Shown piece by piece: positions 23,877 to 32,787 of a DNA stretch of 42,549 nt. The first letter of the stretch is position 1; each line of letters opens with the position of its first letter. The stretch covers positions 1 to 42,549 of IMG/VR virus record IMGVR_UViG_3300033145_001465. One strand, written 5' to 3'. A model generated the notes under the pieces. The model was not told the origin of the DNA and did no database searches. It saw only the letters and a list, made by a program, of their open reading frames with translations. This DNA is from a virus. Made by a program: the position numbers and the translations under genes.

Positions 23877-25821
23877 GGTATTCGTCTATGGTCGGGAGAT
23901 CACGGAAGATGTAATAGGTATTACGCTCAACTGGTCAAGCGGTCGATCGCCAAGTACTTGTAATATAATTCTGTCTAATGAGCGAGACAAGTTTCTAATG
24001 ACTGATGACGATATCGTATATTTAACTAGGAATAGCCAGATTGTAGGATCTAAGATGGCAGCAAATGATGATATAGCTTTGTTGCTATCTTCGTATAGCG
24101 ATCCTGATCTTGATTTGAGGGTTGGGAATGCCAGTTTACTAGATAGTATTAGAATGAGGATGAAGTTAGGATCGAGCAATGCTTCGTTATCCGAGGGGCC
24201 TTTTACTTATGCTACTGCTCAGGAGATTGTGGATAGGCTAGTTGAGAATACTCCGGAGTTTTCTATTGTAGATCCAGATTCATTGAAGTCTGATATTATC
24301 ATGGATAAATTGCAGCAGAAGACAGACAAAGGCGAGCAGACGTACGATATTTATTCAGGTCGATCCATTTTTCATGCAATGGACCCGGTTAGGGTATTTT
24401 TCAAAGAGCCGGATCCAGATTTAATTGATCCAAAGACTGGAGAAGTAGTCTGGTATTATATGTTTGCAGGGTGGGTATCATCTATTTCAGAAGAGTATGA
24501 TCCTGGCGGCCAGAAGGTAATGACTCTTTCTTGTGAAGACGTATTAAAGAATTTTCGTTATTCGATGCTAGTTCCTAATATGGCACTATTTGATGCCCCA
24601 CAGTTACAGGATTTAGTGGAGGGTACCACATCGTGGACGACATCATTATTAGCACCAGTTAGTAATCAGAATTTTACAGATTCGGTTTTACAGGTAGTTT
24701 TTGGTAACCAGGAGAAAAAACTTAAGGGGAAGAAGATTATAGACGGCAAAACGGTGGAAGTCGACCTTCTTTTTGACGGTGTTGGACGTTTTGATTCTAT
24801 AAGAACCAAGACATTTATATATCCGACAAGTGGTATATTGCCTGACTATTATCGTAATATGACCCACAAGGTTCAGATTAGTGATTTGACGACGATGGCA
24901 AATTCAGGTAGTAATAATAATCGTACTGTTACAATAACTGAAGCAGGTTTTAGTACATTATCTGTTGAGAATATTATTACTATTATAGGACAAGATCCTT
25001 TTGATAAATATCCTGTTGAAGGAACTGTGAAGATACTGATCCCAGATGAGGAGAGGTTTCCTTTAGATGCTCGGGTGCTAACCGCCGAAATGAATAATAT
25101 TGTTCAGAATCAGTTTCAGTTTTTGAACAAGTTATCTTTGTTGTTCGCTATTGCCGATAGGGTGGGATTTGTATTGTATACTCATCCAAAGGGCGATATT
25201 GTTTTGGAATGTCCATTATTTGATTTTACGCCTCTTGACTTTGGAAAAGAAAATTTGCAGGATTTGATTTTATTTGATGATCGATGCGAAAAAGTGAGCA
25301 CGGTATTTTCTGATCAGAATTTGAAGACTGTTTATATTGCAGATACGGTCCAAGGGATATCAGCAGGACTTACCGGTGCAGGTATTGAGCTGGGTAAGAC
25401 TCCACAAGCTGAAATACTGGAGAGGTTGATTCCACAGTACGGAATTCGCATAGAGCGAGGATCTATGGACAGGGCTTTGGTAAAGCCGGAAGCAGCATTA
25501 GCTTGGGCTAAGATTGCTTTGAGGCAGATGAATGGAAATACTTTTACTGCTGCGCCGACTATGGCCTTGAATCCACGATACTGGTTGAATCGGCCAATGC
25601 TCTGGGAGGCTAGAAGCTCTTTAGGTACACCACAGAAAATCACTCACTCATTGTCTTGGAATGGTGGGGCATCAACAATGGTAGGATTATCGAATATGAG
25701 AGGGTGGAAAGGGCATATGGTAGAAAACCCCGAAGGCAAAGAGATTATTCCAGATTACGAGCCTATTGGAGGAGCCCAGTCTCAGCCTCTTGATTATAAA
25801 GTATTGTTTGGTGGTAGGTAA
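23860..25821 (+). CDS. Baseplate hub-like protein
   Basis: A 653-residue protein located between the tape-measure-proximal protein and the spike, the place of gp27/gpD-type hub proteins. It starts FPGFRVFVYGREITEDVIGI, then GRSPSTCNIILSNERDKF, resembling hub N-terminal tube-like domains, and has further beta-rich parts (QLQDLVEGTTSWTTSLLAPV; YPVEGTVKILIPDEERFPLD). The only start is TTG 23860, without SD, inside the tail of the tnpB relic; the original 5' end may have been replaced by the insertion. ATG starts downstream would cut conserved-looking sequence. Hub identity is by position and fold impression. Confidence 0.55.
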   Translation: MFPGFRVFVYGREITEDVIGITLNWSSGRSPSTCNIILSNERDKFLMTDDDIVYLTRNSQIVGSKMAANDDIALLLSSYSDPDLDLRVGNASLLDSIRMRMKLGSSNASLSEGPFTYATAQEIVDRLVENTPEFSIVDPDSLKSDIIMDKLQQKTDKGEQTYDIYSGRSIFHAMDPVRVFFKEPDPDLIDPKTGEVVWYYMFAGWVSSISEEYDPGGQKVMTLSCEDVLKNFRYSMLVPNMALFDAPQLQDLVEGTTSWTTSLLAPVSNQNFTDSVLQVVFGNQEKKLKGKKIIDGKTVEVDLLFDGVGRFDSIRTKTFIYPTSGILPDYYRNMTHKVQISDLTTMANSGSNNNRTVTITEAGFSTLSVENIITIIGQDPFDKYPVEGTVKILIPDEERFPLDARVLTAEMNNIVQNQFQFLNKLSLLFAIADRVGFVLYTHPKGDIVLECPLFDFTPLDFGKENLQDLILFDDRCEKVSTVFSDQNLKTVYIADTVQGISAGLTGAGIELGKTPQAEILERLIPQYGIRIERGSMDRALVKPEAALAWAKIALRQMNGNTFTAAPTMALNPRYWLNRPMLWEARSSLGTPQKITHSLSWNGGASTMVGLSNMRGWKGHMVENPEGKEIIPDYEPIGGAQSQPLDYKVLFGGR

Positions 25822-25823
25822 TA

Positions 25824-26978
25824 ATGTCGAAAGATTTTTATATAGCTGGGGATCAATACGCAGGCGGGCATCGTAAGAACTGGATGGGAAGAGTTCAGCT
25901 TGGGTTTGTTGTTGCAGTAGATCGGCTACTTGGAAAGGCTGAGGTTAATCTGAAAGACGCTTTAACGCCGCTTGTGGTTGATATATCGTTTCCTGCGTTC
26001 ACACTAAACGGGGCATCATCTTCGTGGTTTAGGTATTTACCTACCGCAGGGGCAGCAGTTTTAATAGCTTTTACACCAGCTGGAAAGCCTGAGATAGTTA
26101 GTTATTCACCTATTGATTACAAGCAGTTAGTTCAGTTCAAAGAGGATGGCCAGTTCAGGGAGTTCAGGGTAATAGCTCCAGGTGAATTTGATTTGAGATC
26201 ATCTGGTGGAGCTGGTTTTTATGCGACAGAGACAGGGGATTATATTACATTTGCAGGACCGACTCAGTTTACGTTGAGTGCAGATGGGAATGACGCAAGA
26301 GGAACTGCCGGGCTGCTGGGTTGGAGTAATACTGGTGGCGAGCTGAGGTTTGGCAATGTTAAGAGGCATTGGGCAGATGGGATAGCAGCTGAGCATGAAA
26401 TTCCATCTGGGTTATTCTCTGAGTTTACTGCTAGGTTGGTTAACCCAATACTGGGAATAACAGAAAAAATTCTATTTCAGGTAGGCGACGTTTTTGATTT
26501 GGATGCTACTGTCCCATATTTACCTGCTCTTGATCCGGAAACTAGGTTACCTTTAAGGGCAAGGCTATATCTATATGATCGTCTTGGCCTCACGAAAACC
26601 TCTGTTGAGGTGAGTGAATTTGGAGATACTACTATTAGCATATCAGATTTAGCACAGGGGTTAGGACTGAAACTTGTAGGGTTGGCGAATAGATTAACCG
26701 TGAATTTTTTGACGGTTATGTTACAGGCAGTAGTGGATTTATCGGTTAGGGCAGGTGCGAATATATCTATAACGGCAGGTGCTAATGTAAGTATAACAGC
26801 AGTTGGGCCTATTTCGATAAATGGGTCGCAAGTCTCGGTAGGGGGTGGAGCACAAGGATTAATGCAAGCGGGAGCTATTCCGGTTTTGATTGCACATACA
26901 CATCCTGATGACGGGGTAATTGCTCCCGGACTTGCTGAGTTGGCATTACACCAAACCTCGATATTGAGGGCAAATTAA
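25824..26978 (+). CDS. Baseplate spike protein (gp5/gpV-like)
   Basis: A 384-residue protein. The N-terminal region, MGRVQLGFVVAVDRLLGKAE followed by LVVDISFPAF and YLPTAGAAVLIAFTPAGKPE, is an OB-fold of the phage spike type. The C-terminal part has repetitive short strands (VRAGANISITAGANVSITAV, then GPISINGSQVSVGG), the beta-helix that forms the needle. It ends with VLIAHTHPDDGV; an HxH near the tip recalls the iron-binding apex of P2-type spikes. The spike pierces the outer envelope on contraction. The order hub-spike-wedge agrees. Confidence 0.75.
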   Translation: MSKDFYIAGDQYAGGHRKNWMGRVQLGFVVAVDRLLGKAEVNLKDALTPLVVDISFPAFTLNGASSSWFRYLPTAGAAVLIAFTPAGKPEIVSYSPIDYKQLVQFKEDGQFREFRVIAPGEFDLRSSGGAGFYATETGDYITFAGPTQFTLSADGNDARGTAGLLGWSNTGGELRFGNVKRHWADGIAAEHEIPSGLFSEFTARLVNPILGITEKILFQVGDVFDLDATVPYLPALDPETRLPLRARLYLYDRLGLTKTSVEVSEFGDTTISISDLAQGLGLKLVGLANRLTVNFLTVMLQAVVDLSVRAGANISITAGANVSITAVGPISINGSQVSVGGGAQGLMQAGAIPVLIAHTHPDDGVIAPGLAELALHQTSILRAN

Positions 26979-27464
26979 ATGGCCGATTGTTCGCCAAATA
27001 TTGAAAGCTGTATAGTAGAGTTTTTGACTACTCTGACTTTGCCTGAGTTAGCTGCTTTGAGAGCGGTAATAGTGAGCGTTTTAACGGTGATAACTCTTTT
27101 GATTAATTTGTTAACTTCAAAGTTGGAACAGCTGAATATTTTGAGGGCTACTTATGCTGTTTTATTGGCGCCAATAGTCGCAGCTCAAGCTGCATTACTC
27201 GCAGGATTAGGGATTTTACCTTTAAGTAGGATCCCAGATTGTATTGGATTAGGCGAATTGATTTTCAATTTGACTGACGTCATTAGGCGGGCAGATCCAA
27301 GGATTCAAACCATTGAAGACCTGTTGGACGGTATAGATAGTTATATAGCAAAGCTTACAGCAGATATTGCTCGGTATACGGATTTTGAAGTGTATGCACA
27401 GCAAATTGTTGACTGTATTGATCAGACGATTTTAGAAATTCAACAGGCGGGGAATCAGCCATGA
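26979..27464 (+). CDS. Small hydrophobic baseplate-region protein
   Basis: A 161-residue protein starting on the base after the spike stop. A strongly hydrophobic helical region at about 20-90 (LAALRAVIVSVLTVITLLIN; APIVAAQAALLAGLGILPLS) is followed by a helical, polar C-terminus with heptad character (QTIEDLLDGIDSYIAKLTAD). Four Cys (C4, C11, C87, C153) may be structural. Overlap with the next gene is four bases (ATGA), so it belongs to the baseplate operon. The long hydrophobic stretch could contact the host membrane or a hub cavity. Family unknown. Confidence 0.5.
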   Translation: MADCSPNIESCIVEFLTTLTLPELAALRAVIVSVLTVITLLINLLTSKLEQLNILRATYAVLLAPIVAAQAALLAGLGILPLSRIPDCIGLGELIFNLTDVIRRADPRIQTIEDLLDGIDSYIAKLTADIARYTDFEVYAQQIVDCIDQTILEIQQAGNQP

Positions 27465-27892
27465 CAACGACATTTAAAATTGAAAATGGTGATGTTCAAT
27501 ATCGAGTGTCTGGTACTGTTAAGACAATCAGTGATGGGGATAAGGTCAGGCAGGATGTTAAAGAGATGCTGTTAATTAATCAAATTGAAGGGTTTGGAGC
27601 ATCTTTGGTGGATTTAATTGCTAAGGTGGATAATCCTGTCCTGATTCAGGGGGCAATAAGTCGTCAGATTACTGGGGCAGTGAACGGACTGATCAGACTC
27701 CAGAGGGGTTTGCAACGAAGTCAGAGGCCAATTTCAGAGTTAATCGATTCGATTCAATTACTTCAAATATCACAGGATAGGGAAGAACCGACTACTTTCA
27801 CTTTTCAGTTGGCACTCAGGACTGTTCAAGAACAGACAATTATTTTGAATGGGCAGGTGTTTCCCACTGTTTTGTCGGCTGGAAGTTTATAG
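27461..27892 (+). CDS. gp25-like baseplate wedge protein
   Basis: A 143-residue protein coupled by ATGA to the previous gene and sitting just before the J-like protein, where myophages place gp25/gpW-like or DUF2634-type wedge proteins. The sequence KTISDGDKVRQDVKEMLLIN followed by EGFGASLVDLI is close in form to the gp25 pattern (a loop G-x-x-R-Q, then a L-TxxG-xxG segment). The rest is helix then two strands (EPTTFTFQLALRTVQEQTII). Identity is from order and this pattern. Confidence 0.55.
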   Translation: MTTTFKIENGDVQYRVSGTVKTISDGDKVRQDVKEMLLINQIEGFGASLVDLIAKVDNPVLIQGAISRQITGAVNGLIRLQRGLQRSQRPISELIDSIQLLQISQDREEPTTFTFQLALRTVQEQTIILNGQVFPTVLSAGSL

Positions 27893-27901
27893 GAGATTAT
27901 T

Positions 27902-29320
27902 ATGCCTGTCCAGAGAAAGTTAGCATCAGATTATAGAGACGAAATAGAAACTGGTATTATTACAAGGGATAATACGGTTGAAACTCAGTTCGGACCGGTT
28001 CGGGATATTATCATTCGTCCTGCAGCAGATGTATTTGAGGATCAGAATGCAGATATAATCTCTGTTGAGCAGTTACAATTATTATCTGATCCTGATCTTA
28101 TTGATTCGGATGATCTAGATGAATTGGCATTTAATAATTGGCAGATTAAAAGGTTGGTAGGATCAAAGGCTACCGGATCTGTAGTCTTTAGAACCTCGGT
28201 ACGCCCATTAGTAGACGCAACAGTTGCAGCAAAGTTCCCGGTTGCTACATTAAGTGATGGGGACACTGGCGAACAGGTTCAGTTTATTACGATCCAGTCT
28301 GTAACATTGCCTGCTGCAACAGCAGATTTATTTTTTAATTCTGATACTGGTTTTTATGAATTGGAATCAGCTATAGAGGCAAAAGAGATAGGAGAAGATG
28401 GGAAGGTTGCTGCTAATAGGATTACTGTCCCGCAGCGCCCATTGGTTGGATTTACAAGTGTAACGAATGTTACGGGAACTGTGGGCGGAACGGATCAGGA
28501 ATCCAATGCGAGCGTGATAGAGAGGATTCAGATAGCTCGTTCTGGTACTGATATTTCGACTCCTGTCGGGATAGAAAGTACAGTTCGAGAAGGGTTTGTG
28601 AATGTCAATGATATTATTGTAGTATATGGAAATGATCCTTTGTTAGTTCGAGCAGTATCAGATGCGGGAGCAGTTGATTCTTATATTAAAGGGGCTGTGG
28701 CAACTCAGACTATAGAATCATTTTTATTTGACGGGGGAGACTCTACTTTTTTAAATCAGCCTGCAGATAGTATTTCAACTGTTTTTGACGGTTTAACGAC
28801 ATTTGTTCAAGGCGTAGATTATCAATTAACAAAAGATACAGGACCCGAAGGAGGAAGTACTAGGGCAGTAGATAAGCTGGAGTGGCTGGCCGGGGCAACT
28901 CCTGCGGTGGGAGTAACAGTGACGGTGACCTTTGACATAAATCAGTTGATAGTAGATTTGCAAACTACTTTTGATTTGCCAATTAACCTTGTTCTGGGTA
29001 GGAATTTACTGTTTAAGGAAGCTCTAGATACTCCTACTACAATTAGTGTGAATTTGTCTGTTCTATCTGGGTTTTCACCGTCAGCCGTCCAAGGGAATGT
29101 TCGCACCGCAATAAAGGCTTATATTGATGGATTGGGATTGGGGGATAATGTGGAACGTTTTGACGTAAGTGCCGAGGTGTTTGCATCTGTCCAAGGGGTC
29201 GATAATCTGGTATATACTATATTCGATTTTTTAGGTGGGTCGGGGGTACAGGATTTGACAATAGAAAAGAATGAGTTTGCAACACTCCAGGATGTAGATT
29301 TGGTGGTGACATTAGTATGA
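27902..29320 (+). CDS. Baseplate J-like wedge protein
   Basis: A 472-residue protein with AGGAG SD. It shows the J/gp6-like plan: a region GSKATGSVVFRTSVRPLVDA (typical G-x-x-xG-V-F), beta domain, GTVGGTDQESNASVIERIQI (the GG-D-ES-xxxxRI motif of baseplate J), then TPVGIESTVREGFVNVNDII. An extra insert at about 270-350 (DGGDSTFLNQPADSISTVFD) interrupts the J core. The C-terminus is alpha-beta. J-like proteins form the wedge ring around the hub. It overlaps the next gene by ATGA. Confidence 0.85.
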   Translation: MPVQRKLASDYRDEIETGIITRDNTVETQFGPVRDIIIRPAADVFEDQNADIISVEQLQLLSDPDLIDSDDLDELAFNNWQIKRLVGSKATGSVVFRTSVRPLVDATVAAKFPVATLSDGDTGEQVQFITIQSVTLPAATADLFFNSDTGFYELESAIEAKEIGEDGKVAANRITVPQRPLVGFTSVTNVTGTVGGTDQESNASVIERIQIARSGTDISTPVGIESTVREGFVNVNDIIVVYGNDPLLVRAVSDAGAVDSYIKGAVATQTIESFLFDGGDSTFLNQPADSISTVFDGLTTFVQGVDYQLTKDTGPEGGSTRAVDKLEWLAGATPAVGVTVTVTFDINQLIVDLQTTFDLPINLVLGRNLLFKEALDTPTTISVNLSVLSGFSPSAVQGNVRTAIKAYIDGLGLGDNVERFDVSAEVFASVQGVDNLVYTIFDFLGGSGVQDLTIEKNEFATLQDVDLVVTLV

Positions 29321-31845
29321 TTATTGGTCAAGAATTAGATCGTACTTTGGAGATAATAAATGATCTCGCCCTAGAGAGTCCAAGGTACGAGATGTTTATA
29401 TCATCTCTGCCAACTGGGGAGTACTATGCTACAGCTGGGCACGTTATTCCGAAACGGTCATCAGCAGATCAGCTTAGGTTAACGGCAGCAGATGCCCCAT
29501 CAAGTTCATTCACAGTATCTGTGAATGGCGTACAGACACGCACGATTATTACTGATGGATCAGGCATCGTGGAATTTTCGGAACTGCTGGCCGCTGGCAC
29601 TCGTCCTGGGTTAGTAACGATTACTGTTACAGAGGTTGCCACATCTAGGGCGCTTATTGCATACTTGACAGTTGCCAATTACGCTGTTTGGGATGCAGCA
29701 TTAACGGATGCAGTACTTGACGTCGATGGAAGCATTCAGGATATTCAGGAAGATACATTTTTGAATGGGGTGGATGCAGAGGATATAGAGCAGAAATTTG
29801 GACGTAGGATTGCAACTCCTAGGGCAGACGCTTGGTCTCTTGATGTATACAAGGATATTTTGAATGAGGTGTTTCAAGCATATGATATATTTAGTGGGAC
29901 ACAAAGGGGATTAGAACAGGTAATAGGAGCAGTGACCCAGGTTCCACCCTTTGACTATTCCAGATTCCTTTTTGGTCCCAGGTGGGTTTTGGGATTCCAG
30001 TATTTGGAAAATAATGAATTCGTAATCGATACAGATTCCGATGGGATACCTGATGACTGGTACGTTGAAACTGCTGGGACGACAATGGCGATTGATACTG
30101 CGGGAGTTGGATTAACGAATTTATTTGCAGATCAGCGGTTAAAAGTCACAGCGGCAGGGGTTTCACCTGAGGCAGTTTTTTCTATATCCTTGCCTTTATT
30201 TAGTCAGTATTTAGGATTTAGTTTTACGGCGAGTGCTTGGGTGGAGTCAGCTGGTTCATTTTCAATAGTGGTAGGAATATCTGATGACGGTGGAGTTTCA
30301 TGGACAGAAAGCGCACCTGTAGTTACGACTACTTCGCCACAGTTTCTTTCGGTAGCAAAGATAATCGATCCAGCAGCTCCTGATTTACGTGTGAGATTGA
30401 GGCAGACTGGATCAGGAGCTGGAAACGTCTGGTATATTGAAAGAGCGGCTTTATTTATACCAGACGTTACTGCATTATATTTAGGGCGTGGGACGATACC
30501 GAGAAGTATTAGGGATTCAAAACTTGGAAGAGCAGTAGTTTGGTGGGCTCCCGATGAGTTGACGGCAGAAGAATTAGCAACATTTGGATTATCTGATTTT
30601 ATTTCGATTGTACAGGGTGGATCAAGTCCTGTAGGTCACGTAGACAATATAGTTCCGGCTCATACTGCCGTAACGGATAGGGAAGCGACTCTGAGATCTC
30701 CGACGGCACTGACAATTGCTGGTATTAAGATTTCACATCTTAGATCAGGTATGCCAGTTGGGTCGGCTTTAATTGATTGGGACACGACTCTTAATCAGTT
30801 AAGTTGGAGAGAGTTTGGTGAGGTTGGGCTGGGTACTCCGGTAACGATAACTCAGTCTGGTTTATATGTTTTGGAGAATGTGGCAGGTCTGGATTCGGTT
30901 GTAGTTTCAGTTGATTTTGCTTTATTAGATCCGGCAATCACTGCTTCGAATGCTGTTATAGTTGTATCGACCTTAGTAGGAACGATGGAGTCAGCTGATT
31001 GGTCGGCAGGCTCAGTGCGGACAAACTTGGCTATAGTGTCTCGAACTCCTGATCGATTTTCATTTTTGGAGCCTGAGCTGATTAGTGCTCAGTCTGAGGT
31101 AGTTTCATTTTCTACTATAACGAGTCAGGCATCGTTATCCGTAGACTCGACCGAGGATCAGGCGGCTTCTGTTTTATTTGAAGATGGGGTGGCAGTACCG
31201 AATACTGGGTGGGCATATGTTAATGAAACAGCTATAAGTATTGTCACATTAAATCCGTTGGCTGAGTATGAATTTAGATATGAAGTTCTCCTGGAATTCG
31301 AGACGGCAGTAATAGATCTGGGAGTTAATTTCGCCTCGTTTGTTTGGTTTTTTGATTGTTACGCTTTTGAGCGATTTGAGAAGGCTACTATTGAGGTGGA
31401 TGCGGTTCAAGAGCTGATAATAGATCCAGCTACTTTACAGGCCGATTTACGATTTAGGAGTACAGAGGATCAAGAGACCAGTGTTTTGAAAAGCAATGTG
31501 GCAGGCATAGAAAGTATACTGCCATCGAAGCTCTGGCAGTATTTGGATGCAACAACAGTGGTTTTATTGAGTACTGGCTATGATCAGAGTGCAACGTACT
31601 CACTAAATTTTAAGGCAGAAAAGATGGAGAGGATTCAGGTTCCAAGACTTGAGTTTACCATATCATCTAGTCCTGCAGGGGTGGTATATGGCCCATATAC
31701 TTCGATAAGCCGCGGTGATGCCATAGACGCCTCGAACAGGTATCACAAAATTAATGTCAAATGTTTTGGGGTCCTTGATGTCGGGGATGTGAAAATTCGT
31801 AGTCTCGTAATTAAAGGTTTTACGTTTATTAATGATAGTATATGA
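29317..31845 (+). CDS. Large multi-domain baseplate/tail-fibre-network protein
   Basis: An 842-residue protein following the J-like gene, where gpI or gp7/gp10-type proteins occur. Residues about 1-220 look like the wedge-attaching part, with helix VYKDILNEVFQAYDIFSGTQ and FLFGPRWVLG. At 237-249, DTDSDGIPDDWY is a calcium-binding thrombospondin-3-like motif opening a carbohydrate-binding-like beta domain. About 460-550 is a repeat module also present twice in the 668-residue fibre protein downstream. Ig-like strands lie at about 60-120. The intact HNH gene begins right at its stop. A host-contact role is inferred. Confidence 0.6.
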   Translation: MIIGQELDRTLEIINDLALESPRYEMFISSLPTGEYYATAGHVIPKRSSADQLRLTAADAPSSSFTVSVNGVQTRTIITDGSGIVEFSELLAAGTRPGLVTITVTEVATSRALIAYLTVANYAVWDAALTDAVLDVDGSIQDIQEDTFLNGVDAEDIEQKFGRRIATPRADAWSLDVYKDILNEVFQAYDIFSGTQRGLEQVIGAVTQVPPFDYSRFLFGPRWVLGFQYLENNEFVIDTDSDGIPDDWYVETAGTTMAIDTAGVGLTNLFADQRLKVTAAGVSPEAVFSISLPLFSQYLGFSFTASAWVESAGSFSIVVGISDDGGVSWTESAPVVTTTSPQFLSVAKIIDPAAPDLRVRLRQTGSGAGNVWYIERAALFIPDVTALYLGRGTIPRSIRDSKLGRAVVWWAPDELTAEELATFGLSDFISIVQGGSSPVGHVDNIVPAHTAVTDREATLRSPTALTIAGIKISHLRSGMPVGSALIDWDTTLNQLSWREFGEVGLGTPVTITQSGLYVLENVAGLDSVVVSVDFALLDPAITASNAVIVVSTLVGTMESADWSAGSVRTNLAIVSRTPDRFSFLEPELISAQSEVVSFSTITSQASLSVDSTEDQAASVLFEDGVAVPNTGWAYVNETAISIVTLNPLAEYEFRYEVLLEFETAVIDLGVNFASFVWFFDCYAFERFEKATIEVDAVQELIIDPATLQADLRFRSTEDQETSVLKSNVAGIESILPSKLWQYLDATTVVLLSTGYDQSATYSLNFKAEKMERIQVPRLEFTISSSPAGVVYGPYTSISRGDAIDASNRYHKINVKCFGVLDVGDVKIRSLVIKGFTFINDSI

Positions 31846-31855
31846 TGGAGTTACT

Positions 31856-32785
31856 ATGTCTGATTTAAGTTTAATTCATATAGAGGAAAGTATCAGAAAA
31901 ATGCCTGAGGGCTATATTAGTCCTTTGAAGGGTAGAAAGCTGTCTGCGGAGACTAGGAAAAAGATGAGCGAAGCTGCCATAGGTAGAAAGGCTTCAGCTG
32001 AGACCAGGAAAAAGATAAGCGAGGTTCAGAAGGGCAAAAAGATTTCAGATGAGTCTATAAAGAAGTGCAAAGAAACCTGGGCTAAGAACGTAGCCGACGG
32101 ATACGAGAGCCCTCATAAGGGTAGAAAGAAATCTGAAGCTCATAGGGAGAAAATAAGCAAGACGTTGAAGGGTAGAAAGCGTTCTGATGAGTTCAAGGAG
32201 AAGATAAGCAAGACGTTGAAGGGTAGAAAGCATACGGCTGAATCCAGGAAGAAGATGAGCAAGGCTCAGAAGGGTAGTAATAGCTCCCGGTGGAATCCAA
32301 ACAGGGAAGAAGTTGCTAGGAATGCAGCGGTATATAGTCTAATGGTACAGTATTTGAATTTACCCTTTCGTGCTAAGGTAGACACTCATGAAGTTATTTG
32401 TTGTTTGGGGTATACAAAAGAAGATTTTGTAACTGTTATTGAAGGTAAATTCTATTCTGATATGGGATGGAAAAATAGGGGCAGGCGGAAGGGTAAATGG
32501 AATATACATCATATTTTGCCTATTTCATGGTTTGTAAAATTTAATGTAACAGACCCGAAAATTTTGAATGCTTTAGATAATTTAAAGCCTCTTTGGCGGA
32601 TGGAGCACACGTCCACACATAAAAGTCTCAGAAAGTGTACGAAAGAGCAGAGACAGCTCTGGGTGGAGTTATTCGTCTGGCATGTCGAGTATTCTCGACG
32701 AAAGCCAATTGGTCTAGAAACCAGATCGCCTATAAGTTTAAGTAATTACATTCTGAGGAAGCCTTTAGATTTAAGAGGAGTATAA
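31856..32785 (+). CDS. NUMOD3-HNH homing endonuclease, intact
   Basis: A 309-residue protein. ATG 31856 is preferred, with GGAG five bases upstream; the frame also opens at 31832 inside the previous gene. Residues about 20-140 carry a string of NUMOD3 modules (repeated KGRK-SAE-RKKMSE units), which bind DNA. About 145-215 is a helical domain (NREEVARNAAVYSLMVQYLN ... YTKEDFVTVIEGKFY), and about 218-265 the HNH core WNIHHILPISWF, NALDNLKPLW, then H-x-x-H. It is free-standing between two tail genes with no promoter of its own. The only uninterrupted member of three related genes, it may drive spread of this locus. Confidence 0.9.
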   Translation: MSDLSLIHIEESIRKMPEGYISPLKGRKLSAETRKKMSEAAIGRKASAETRKKISEVQKGKKISDESIKKCKETWAKNVADGYESPHKGRKKSEAHREKISKTLKGRKRSDEFKEKISKTLKGRKHTAESRKKMSKAQKGSNSSRWNPNREEVARNAAVYSLMVQYLNLPFRAKVDTHEVICCLGYTKEDFVTVIEGKFYSDMGWKNRGRRKGKWNIHHILPISWFVKFNVTDPKILNALDNLKPLWRMEHTSTHKSLRKCTKEQRQLWVELFVWHVEYSRRKPIGLETRSPISLSNYILRKPLDLRGV

Positions 32786-32787
32786 TT

